Of a stretch of 9,776 bases of DNA, positions 5,312 to 9,776 are shown one piece after another (position 1 is the first letter of the stretch; each line of letters begins with the position of its first letter). The stretch lies in assembly GCA_030598065.1 (NCBI GenBank), contig JAUVQR010000036.1, positions 1-9,776 of the forward strand. Reading direction: 5' to 3'. Origin of the DNA: Planctomycetota bacterium. Lineage in GTDB: Bacteria; Planctomycetota; Brocadiia; Brocadiales; Bathyanammoxibiaceae. The notes beneath the pieces are model-generated. The model made no database searches, was not told where the DNA came from, and saw nothing but the letters and a program-made list of their open reading frames with translations. A program made the position numbers and the translations under genes.

Positions 5312-5515
5312 TTAGACCTTGGTTACCTTTGTGGCCTTAGGGCCCTTCGTATCCTCAATCACCTCGAACTCGACCTTGTCGCCCTCGGCCAGAGACCTGA
5401 AACCCTCGCCCTCAATTGAACTATGGTGAACAAATACGTCTTTGCCTCCGTCGTCCGGAGCTATAAAACCGAAACCCTTCGTGTCATTAAACCACTTTAC
5501 CGTACCTGTAGCCAA
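5312..5515 (-). CDS. Cold-shock domain protein (CspA family), copy 2
   Basis: A second single cold-shock domain of 67 residues with RNP1 KGFGFI and RNP2 VFVHH, both canonical. It differs from copy 1 at about seven residues, mostly conservative. I place the start at the TTG at 5513-5515, preceded by the same GAGAGGTGACAT as copy 1. A longer frame opens with an ATG at 5546-5548, but it would run through the ribosome site and add 11 residues that the family does not have. Its role is the same as copy 1: an RNA chaperone, either cold-induced or constitutive. It is transcribed from its own promoter (5639-5667) through a leader terminator (5564-5606). Confidence 0.95.
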   Translation of the reverse strand: MATGTVKWFNDTKGFGFIAPDDGGKDVFVHHSSIEGEGFRSLAEGDKVEFEVIEDTKGPKATKVTKV

Positions 5516-5563
5516 AATGTCACCTCTCTCTTTTACTGTATACAGCAACTGTACTCTTTACCC

Positions 5564-5606
5564 AAAAAAAATCACAAAAGCCTGAGTACTGTTCGGCCTT
5601 TGTGAT
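5564..5606 (-). terminator. Intrinsic terminator inside the leader of cold-shock copy 2
   Basis: On the minus strand ATCACAAAGGCC (5595-5606) pairs with GGCTTTTGTGAT (5571-5582), with one G-U pair, around GAACAGTACTCA, followed by seven or eight T. Compared with copy 1, one stem pair changes between U-A and U-G, so pairing is kept. After the terminator the bases GTACAG and CTGTA form a small second hairpin, and the loop GTACTC can pair with a downstream GAGTAC. Confidence 0.75.
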
Positions 5607-5638
5607 CTAGAACTCGACAATACTACCATTTCAGCAGT

Positions 5639-5667
5639 ATTATATCAAAGATACCAAGCTTTGCAAA
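5639..5667 (-). promoter_or_regulatory. Promoter of cold-shock copy 2
   Basis: On the minus strand TTTGCA (5662-5667) is followed after 17 bases by a perfect TATAAT (5639-5644). The leader is about 117 bases. Confidence 0.65.
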
Positions 5668-5715
5668 CAAATACTTGGCATTTTTTCAATTTGCCAGAAA
5701 TACCCGGTAAACACG

Positions 5716-5808
5716 TTATTGTGTAGGGTCAGCCCATAACGTGCTTCCCTTTGCTCCCAATTTATGTCCCATCTCAACGGCCTCGTCCTTGCCGACCCTG
5801 TCAATCAA
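5716..5808 (-). CDS. Small overlapping ORF or shifted C-terminal tail
   Basis: A 30-codon frame follows the cupredoxin-like gene and overlaps its stop codon (TTG at 5806-5808 against TGA at 5801-5803). It reads LIDRVGKDEAVEMGHKLGAKGSTLWADPTQ from the TTG, a composition typical of real, soluble protein. It has no ribosome site of its own, so it would need translational coupling or a frameshift. It may also be the leftover end of a longer gene that lost its front. I recognise no family. Confidence 0.3.
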   Translation of the reverse strand: MIDRVGKDEAVEMGHKLGAKGSTLWADPTQ

Positions 5809-6544
5809 GCGGGAGCTTGAAACTCAGCCGCGTCTCCTGGTCAGGCGCCAAGCTTACCTCTTTTTCCGTGGCGGCAAGGACTTCGGCGTCATAGGCCTCG
5901 TGCCATACGGCTATCTTATATTTGCCGGGCAGGATGCCGGTAATCTCGAACGTGCCGTCCGCCCCGGTAATGCAGTAATACGGGTCTTCCCTTACCACAA
6001 CCCATGCCCTCATCCATCCGTGCCTGTCGCATCCGACCTTTATATTCTCCTTCAGCCCGAAGCTCTTGGCTATTGGCCTGCCGCGGCTGGGGATGCTCTC
6101 GTTAAAGGTCGCATTCTTCAGAGAAAACGCGTGGATGTTATGGGCCATAGGGTCACTGTTTCTTATCTCAAGGGTGCTGTTGGCGGGTATGACCTGCACG
6201 TGCGGAACAAACTCACACTCTTTCTGGTCCAGTACGAAATGCCACTTCGCCTCAAAGTTCTTACCCTTGGTCATGCCCACAATGTATACAACGGCGTTTT
6301 TTATGCCCCTGGTATCCTTGTCAACAATAAGCTTCTTTGACGGCCTTGTCTTCATCCCGCATACGTGCCTGTCCTTATCCACCACAAGCATAGCGGGCTC
6401 CGGTATCTTGCCGACAAACTCAACCTTGCCGCTGACCATGCAGCCGTCTTTGACCTCCACCGCCTCATATTCACACCAGGCAGAGGGCGCAACAGCCACC
6501 AGCCAAATAAGAACCGACAGAGACATGCAAAGTTTCTCTAACAT
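5801..6544 (-). CDS. Exported cupredoxin-like protein with carboxypeptidase-regulatory tail
   Basis: The 247-residue product starts with a clear signal peptide (hydrophobic 7-20, then PSAWC), so it is periplasmic or surface-bound. No proper lipobox is present. Residues about 35-185 look like a cupredoxin-type beta sandwich: SGKVEFVGKIPEP, VCG at 61-63, then DPMAHNIHAF (131-140) and KVGCDRHGWM (169-178). H135 or H138, C172, H175 and M178 are candidate type-1 copper ligands; the H-to-M gap is shorter than in plastocyanin. Residues 190-246 (TGADGTFEITGILPGKYKIAVWHE) form a carboxypeptidase-regulatory-like beta domain. Such proteins are often found near cytochrome and electron-transfer genes, but none is adjacent here. 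The ATG has a strong GGGGAGGTG ribosome site seven bases upstream, and a promoter at 6601-6629. Copper binding is inferred, not shown. Confidence 0.8.
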   Translation of the reverse strand: MLEKLCMSLSVLIWLVAVAPSAWCEYEAVEVKDGCMVSGKVEFVGKIPEPAMLVVDKDRHVCGMKTRPSKKLIVDKDTRGIKNAVVYIVGMTKGKNFEAKWHFVLDQKECEFVPHVQVIPANSTLEIRNSDPMAHNIHAFSLKNATFNESIPSRGRPIAKSFGLKENIKVGCDRHGWMRAWVVVREDPYYCITGADGTFEITGILPGKYKIAVWHEAYDAEVLAATEKEVSLAPDQETRLSFKLPLD

Positions 6545-6600
6545 ACCGCAACACCTCCCCTTCTTGATAACCCAAAGATACCGCTCATGTCCTGTACTCG

Positions 6601-6629
6601 ATTATATTCCCATCCTCACAGCGGGTCGA
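6601..6629 (-). promoter_or_regulatory. Promoter of the cupredoxin-like gene
   Basis: On the minus strand TCGACC (6624-6629) is followed after 17 bases by a perfect TATAAT (6601-6606). The leader would be about 50 bases and includes the GGGGAGGTG ribosome site. Confidence 0.6.
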
Positions 6630-6650
6630 CATAAATCTACCCCCGGTTTT

Positions 6651-6682
6651 GCTACGTTGCTACGTTGCTAGGTCGTTACGTC
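6651..6682. repeat. Tandem repeat of an 8-base unit, four copies
   Basis: The units are GCTACGTT, GCTACGTT, GCTAGGTC and GTTACGTC. The array lies upstream of the cupredoxin-like promoter. A second array of the same period lies 100 bases further on. Confidence 0.7.
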
Positions 6683-6780
6683 ACAAGATATTCTTTAAAA
6701 GCGCGGCAACAAAGTGCTGAGAGAAAAAGGCAAGAGGGGGTGGGAAATCTACGTCCGGACCTTAAACATACGTCTGCTAT

Positions 6781-6820
6781 GCTTCTATGTTTCTATGCTT
6801 CTACGTTTCTATGCCTCCAT
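6781..6820. repeat. Tandem repeat of an 8-base unit, five copies, covering the alkyltransferase stop codon
   Basis: The units are GCTTCTAT, GTTTCTAT, GCTTCTAC, GTTTCTAT and GCCTCCAT, alternating GCTT and GTTT; a weaker unit (TCTGCTAT) precedes them. The stop codon of the alkyltransferase (6809-6811) lies inside the fourth unit, so the array forms both the gene's last codons and its 3' flank. Confidence 0.7.
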
Positions 6821-7318
6821 ATCTATGAGTCGCCTCTTCAGGGCCAGCCCGCCCTTACCGGAGTAACCCGTGAGTTCACCCCTGGAACCCACCACGCGGT
6901 GACAGGGTATGATAGGCGCCAGCGGGTTCCTGCCGCATGCCCCGCCGACGGCCCTTGCAGCATTCGGACGGCCTATCGCCCGGGCCAGGTGGCCGTAAGA
7001 CCACGTCCGGCCATAGGGTATCCTGCGCAACCCCCTCCAGACCGCTTGCTCAAAGGGTGTGCCGGCGGCCATGTCGAGCCGAACACCCTTAAAACCCTCC
7101 CTCTCCCCGTCAAAGTAGCGTCGCATGGCCGTTTTGGCCGCGGTGTTAGAGCGGTCGTCCCTGACCGCCTCGACACCGAAACGGCACTTCATGGACCTCA
7201 GAAAAACCCTTTCGCTGGAGACGGGGAACTCTATCAATAAAAGACCCTTCGGACCCCAGGCAAGATAGACGGTGCCCACAGCGGTTTTAAGGCCGGTGTA
7301 GAAAAATTTCGCCAACAA
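6809..7318 (-). CDS. ogt: Methylated-DNA--protein-cysteine methyltransferase
   Basis: This suicide repair protein removes alkyl groups from O6 of guanine by moving them to its own cysteine. The 169-residue product has the small N-terminal domain (1-80) and the conserved C-terminal DNA-binding domain: TPFEQAVWRGLRRIPYGRTWSYGHLA (87-112), the recognition helix with the arginine finger ARAVGGACGRNP (121-132), and the active site PCHRV with Cys139. The usual GYSGG region appears as GYSGKGG (151-157). No Ada-type N-terminal module is present, so this is the Ogt type. Two TTG codons open the frame; the first (7316-7318) follows GGGGGATGA, which overlaps the stop codon of the M50-like gene three bases upstream. 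The two genes are thus one operon with likely translational coupling. The last codon falls in an 8-base tandem repeat. Confidence 0.95.
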   Translation of the reverse strand: MLAKFFYTGLKTAVGTVYLAWGPKGLLLIEFPVSSERVFLRSMKCRFGVEAVRDDRSNTAAKTAMRRYFDGEREGFKGVRLDMAAGTPFEQAVWRGLRRIPYGRTWSYGHLARAIGRPNAARAVGGACGRNPLAPIIPCHRVVGSRGELTGYSGKGGLALKRRLIDMEA

Positions 7319-7321
7319 GCT

Positions 7322-8059
7322 TCATCCCCCGGGTCGCTTCTTGTCAGTGGTCAGCTTCACAGCCAGGTAGATTCCGATACCGACGGCGGAGAGGAAGAGA
7401 AACGTCAGCAGCATACAGGCGGCCAGGTTCACCACGGCCCAGAAGACGTCAACCCTGTCGGTAAACCACCGGGTGCCCCAAAAGCCCACGTACTTGCCCA
7501 CAAAGAACGAGGCCAGCGCCAGGATGACAATCCCCGGGATTAGATACTTCATGTCGCCCTTCTGGGGCGCCATGGATACGGTAAATATTATAGTAGCTAT
7601 CATAAAGCCCACCCAGCGCGGGTCTTTATACTCGGCGCCGTTCCACAGGCTGAACAGTGTCTCCCTGATGGTGTCCAGGGTTTCTTTTGAAAACGCGAAA
7701 AATCCGTCCGCCGTGAACTCTATGTCCTTCGGCACCGCCGTCTTTATTGTCACCGGGTTATCCAGCAGGAAGGATATGGCAATAAGCACCGCCGCACATC
7801 CGGCGATGGGGGCGAAGACAATCAGGAAATCCCCTAAGACCGGTATCTTGGGGCGGTCGTATTTTATCTCGGCGCCTTCCAACCTGAGCAGGTTGAATTC
7901 CGTTATGGTGGCGCCCGTCACCAGACACATGACCGCGTGGCTGCACTCATGGACGATAGTGCCGGGGTAGAGGAAGACGTTGAGAACCCTCTCTTTGGCA
8001 TACTTTGACCACAGCACCTTTATGCCAAAGCTGAGGAATATGATTAGTATAAGCCACAC
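7322..8059 (-). CDS. M50-like integral membrane metalloprotease
   Basis: The 245-residue product has five likely membrane segments (about 2-18, 75-98, 148-165, 172-195 and 206-234). It carries a zinc-protease motif in a hydrophobic setting: GTIVHECSHAVMCLVTG with H37, E38 and H41. This is the arrangement of M50 proteases, which cut within or near membranes, often to release transcription factors or in quality control. A later SMAPQKGDM (162-170) could supply the third ligand, Asp169. The annotated start is GTG at 8057-8059, but the frame is open upstream and continues with DIYIALAVWL, a natural extension of the first membrane helix. The ribosome site GGGAGG near 8077 fits an earlier start better than this GTG. 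The promoter at 8129-8158 leaves room for the extension. Its substrate is unknown; it shares an operon with ogt. Confidence 0.8.
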   Translation of the reverse strand: MWLILIIFLSFGIKVLWSKYAKERVLNVFLYPGTIVHECSHAVMCLVTGATITEFNLLRLEGAEIKYDRPKIPVLGDFLIVFAPIAGCAAVLIAISFLLDNPVTIKTAVPKDIEFTADGFFAFSKETLDTIRETLFSLWNGAEYKDPRWVGFMIATIIFTVSMAPQKGDMKYLIPGIVILALASFFVGKYVGFWGTRWFTDRVDVFWAVVNLAACMLLTFLFLSAVGIGIYLAVKLTTDKKRPGG

Positions 8060-8128
8060 TGCCAGGGCGATGTAGATGTCCCATACCTCCCGCGAAAAAA
8101 TCTACACTTCCCCCCCCACTTGAGCGAC

Positions 8129-8158
8129 ACATTAGCAAAGTGCAACCCGTCTTGTCAA
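8129..8158 (-). promoter_or_regulatory. Promoter of the protease-ogt operon
   Basis: On the minus strand a perfect TTGACA (8153-8158) is followed after 18 bases by TAATGT (8129-8134), a weak -10 box. Transcription would begin near 8122 and include a run of eight G before the ribosome site. Confidence 0.5.
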
Positions 8159-8259
8159 GCCGTTTTGGGGGGAAGCGGATGGGGAGGGGCGGGGGGGGGT
8201 GGACGGCTGGGGATGGTACATAGGGTGTGTCAAGACGCACCACAAAAACTCAAAACGGC
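8148..8259. other. G-rich tract between interleaved inverted repeats
   Basis: The plus strand holds runs GGGGGG (8167-8172), GGGG, GGGG and G9 (8181-8199), enough for a G-quadruplex. Around it CGTCTTG (8148-8154) pairs with CAAGACG (8231-8237), and GCCGTTTTG (8159-8167) with CAAAACGGC (8251-8259). The pairs interleave, giving a pseudoknot-type order. The last arm overlaps the end of the DUF72 gene. No T-tract makes this a standard terminator. Confidence 0.4.
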
Positions 8260-9095
8260 AGTTCCTGTTGGCCGCCGAGCGCGGGTTCGCCTGATTTGCC
8301 GGATATGCCCAGCATCTCTCTCAACATCAGGGCGTTGCGTACGGCGGAGCCCGCGTGGCAGTTGTTGAAAAAGACGAATGTGCTGTCGGTAAGTGCCTCT
8401 AAGGCGTGAATGGCGTCAAGGAATTCCTTCAGCTCGGCTTCACTGTACAGATAATCGTACCTTACTGATGTCGGCACGTTGAACCAGTTCGGGTTCCGGC
8501 CGTGGAGGCGGAAGTAGCCCACAGAAGAGGTGACTCTGGGGTTAAACGGCATCAGTCTGGGCAGTCTGGGTTCGTCCACCACGCAGTACCCCAGAGAATT
8601 TCTCCTCAGAAATTCCAGTGTCCTGTCGTCATGCCAGGCGTGGTTTCTGAACTCCACCACCACGGGAATGCCCTCAAGCCTCTCGCCAAATTTCTTCAGG
8701 TAGTCCAGCGTGACATTGTTCGGGCGGAACCACGGCGGGAACTGGGCCAGCACGCAGGCCAGGCTGCCCGACTCCCTGAGCGGGACCATGGAGAATAGAA
8801 ATTTCTCAAACACCTCGCGGTTGTCGACAAGAGTCTTCCTGTCCTCCTGCCATATCTCATGGGTCATGCCCCTGAACGCCTTGACGGTGAACTCGAACCC
8901 CGGCGAAATTTTACCCAACATGCCCTCCATGCTCTTCTGCGAGGGGAGGGTGTAGTAGGTGGAATTTATCTCCAGACACCTGAACCCCAGCTCCCTCTCG
9001 TAGTAGCGCAGCATGTCCTGTTTCTTGATTTTCGGCGGGTAGACGACGCCCCGCCAGTCATCAAACGAGAAGCCGCTGGTGCCGAGTTTTATCAT
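8250..9095 (-). CDS. DUF72 family protein (YecE-like)
   Basis: The 281-residue protein matches the DUF72 family, a TIM-barrel fold related to sugar-isomerase-like barrels, with no firmly known activity. Characteristic parts are the start IKLGTSGFSFDDWRGVVYP, then LEINSTYYTLPS (about 42-53), FTVKAFRGMTH (about 70-80), LAQFPPWF in the middle, VVVEFRNHAWH (about 146-156), GYFRLHGRN (about 195-203) and the end FVFFNNCHAGSAVRNA. The length is normal for the family. The frame could begin at a TTG at 9098, but the next codon, ATG at 9095, gives the usual MIKLGTSG start; there is no clear ribosome site. The promoter at 9176-9204 overlaps the end of the upstream exonuclease gene, so this gene is probably transcribed on its own as well as by read-through. 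Confidence 0.93.
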   Translation of the reverse strand: MIKLGTSGFSFDDWRGVVYPPKIKKQDMLRYYERELGFRCLEINSTYYTLPSQKSMEGMLGKISPGFEFTVKAFRGMTHEIWQEDRKTLVDNREVFEKFLFSMVPLRESGSLACVLAQFPPWFRPNNVTLDYLKKFGERLEGIPVVVEFRNHAWHDDRTLEFLRRNSLGYCVVDEPRLPRLMPFNPRVTSSVGYFRLHGRNPNWFNVPTSVRYDYLYSEAELKEFLDAIHALEALTDSTFVFFNNCHAGSAVRNALMLREMLGISGKSGEPALGGQQELPF

Positions 9096-9131
9096 CAATC
9101 GTTACCATGAACATGAAGACGGAGGACATGA

Positions 9132-9170
9132 GATTGCTTTGTCCGCATCAGGCGGACTCGCAACGACAAT
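9132..9170. repeat. Palindromic REP-like element in the DUF72 leader
   Basis: GTCCGC (9141-9146) pairs with GCGGAC (9152-9157) at the tip, and the outer bases ATTG...CAAT complete an imperfect palindrome of about 39 bases. The pattern ATTGCTTNGTC...CTCGCAANGACAAT resembles a dispersed repeat I know from several bacterial genomes. It lies between the DUF72 promoter and its start codon, so it would be in the leader RNA. Confidence 0.45.
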
Positions 9171-9175
9171 ACGGA

Positions 9176-9204
9176 ACATTACTTTGTATTTTAGGAGCTC
9201 TCAA
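9176..9204 (-). promoter_or_regulatory. Possible promoter of the DUF72 gene
   Basis: On the minus strand TTGAGA (9199-9204) is followed after 17 bases by TAATGT (9176-9181), the same -10 box as upstream of the protease-ogt operon. It overlaps the stop codon of the exonuclease gene. Confidence 0.45.
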
Positions 9205-9776
9205 TAATAGAGATACCGGTCCTTGAGCCATGTGATTAGCTCCGGGTCATAGGGCAGGTCCAGCCTGGGCCGGGGGCCCTCGCTGAGCGGCCGTACGTCA
9301 ATCGGTAGCCTGTCTGTTGCCATATTGTACGACCTCTCGGCCACCGCCCTGAGGCCGACCACGTCCTCAAGGTTATATCTGATGAGGGTGTCCAGTGCGG
9401 CCTGGTTGCCGCCACTTTTATACTCATGCCATAGCTTTACGGCCATGAAGCCGTCCACGTCCTGTAGTTTTCCCTCTCTGCCGAGGTCCATCCGTTTCTC
9501 CACCCACTTGAGCCCCCCGGTCAGACCCAGCCTCCTTGTCACAAACCTCAGGTCGATGTGCGCGGTGGGCAGTTTGAGTCCCGGAAATTTTGCCCTCAAG
9601 AAGGGCACGTCGAACTGCTTGCCGTTATAGGTGACAAGCATAGAGAATTTTCCGACATAAGCCGGGAATTCCCACAGGTTCTTCCCTTTGACAAACACCC
9701 TGGTCTCACGGCCGTCGTACGTGCCGACAACTGTGACGTCGCCCCACGCGTACGATATGCCGGTGGTCTCTATATC
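9201..9776 (-). CDS. RNase H-like 3'-5' exonuclease, YprB type (N-terminus cut by window edge)
   Basis: The frame is open to the end of the window, so the first part of the gene is missing. The visible 191 residues contain all the DEDDy exonuclease motifs: DIETTG at the edge (9759-9776, Exo I), SMLVTYNGKQFDVPFL (Exo II, with the aspartate of NGKQFD), and TLIRYNLEDVVGL (Exo III, Tyr and Asp four residues apart). This is the arrangement of the ribonuclease_H_2 / YprB family, two-metal-ion nucleases that act on DNA or RNA ends. AHIDLRFVTRRLGL and the GGLKWVEK segment are typical linking parts. The C-terminus ends soon after Exo III with a proline-rich stretch and ITWLKDRYLYY; no tetratricopeptide tail as in some YprB proteins. 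The GTG at 9696-9698 is internal and not the start. Its role is likely in DNA or RNA processing or repair (inference). Confidence 0.88.
   Translation of the reverse strand, partial: DIETTGISYAWGDVTVVGTYDGRETRVFVKGKNLWEFPAYVGKFSMLVTYNGKQFDVPFLRAKFPGLKLPTAHIDLRFVTRRLGLTGGLKWVEKRMDLGREGKLQDVDGFMAVKLWHEYKSGGNQAALDTLIRYNLEDVVGLRAVAERSYNMATDRLPIDVRPLSEGPRPRLDLPYDPELITWLKDRYLYY

Larger units (their letters stand above)
4851..5690 (-). repeat. Tandem duplication of a cold-shock gene with its promoter and leader
   Basis: The segments 4851-5222 and 5312-5682 are copies of each other. Both hold, in order on the minus strand, the promoter, a leader with an intrinsic terminator, a GAGAGGTGACAT ribosome site, a TTG start and the 67-codon gene. 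A leader block of about 56 bases differs at three positions (about 95% identical). The coding part differs at roughly 24 of 204 (about 88%). Both are hand counts. The spacer 5223-5311 is not duplicated and has no clear terminator. Confidence 0.85.

Noticed and set aside
5741..6671. Two long plus-strand ORFs of about 200 codons
   Set aside because: They are shadows of the cupredoxin-like gene, whose signal peptide, ribosome site and promoter are all on the minus strand.
7947..8243. 98-codon minus-strand ORF with an ATG right after GGGAGG
   Set aside because: It overlaps the M50-like gene in another frame, and its product is Pro/His/Arg-rich without a motif. Its ATG is relevant only to the start-site question of that gene.

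Overview
The window is a mosaic of ordinary chromosomal genes, nearly all on the minus strand, separated by unusually long non-coding stretches rich in hairpins, dispersed repeats and gene remnants. GC looks close to balanced. TTG starts are frequent (both cold-shock genes and the alkyltransferase), and recognisable sigma70-type promoters (TTGACA-like, 17-18 bp spacer, -10 box) precede many genes. The gene content is a periplasmic haem-domain protein of the DUF3365 type, an exported cupredoxin-like protein with a carboxypeptidase-regulatory tail, a dodecin, an M50-like membrane protease, a DUF72 protein and a YprB-like exonuclease. This fits an uncultured environmental Gram-negative such as an anammox-type planctomycete or a deltaproteobacterium-like lineage. 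That assignment is inference and nothing here proves it.

Layout. 1-370: the end of a PAS-domain gene on the plus strand. 370-970: no convincing gene; it holds a REP-like hairpin, a long two-part RNA hairpin, one copy of a dispersed repeat, and the 3' half of a tRNA-Arg(CCT), which is the usual scar of an integrated element. 972-1961: a D-2-hydroxyacid dehydrogenase. 2180-2899: the DUF3365 c-type haem protein. 2900-3600: promoter, second repeat copy and a possible gene remnant. 3602-3808: a dodecin with its promoter. 3920-4510: a third, short repeat copy and one or two unrecognised plus-strand ORFs. 4630-4680: a strong intrinsic terminator. 4851-5690: two tandem cold-shock genes, each with its own promoter and a leader containing an intrinsic terminator. 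5801-6544: the cupredoxin-like exported protein. 6809-8059: an alkyltransferase/M50-protease pair in one operon. 8250-9095: DUF72. 9201-9776: a YprB-like exonuclease cut by the window edge.

How the genes relate. They do not form one pathway. Three groups can be drawn: envelope redox proteins (DUF3365 haem protein, cupredoxin-like protein), stress and nucleic-acid maintenance proteins (two CSPs, Ogt, YprB-like exonuclease, dodecin), and one metabolic dehydrogenase. The most interesting signals are non-coding: (a) the duplicated cold-shock leaders with a terminator between promoter and gene, (b) the hairpin at 513-603 whose apical loop carries an anti-Shine-Dalgarno-like CCUCC, (c) the tRNA-Arg 3' half beside a dispersed repeat, and (d) that repeat family itself, whose minus strand reads as a conserved short peptide.
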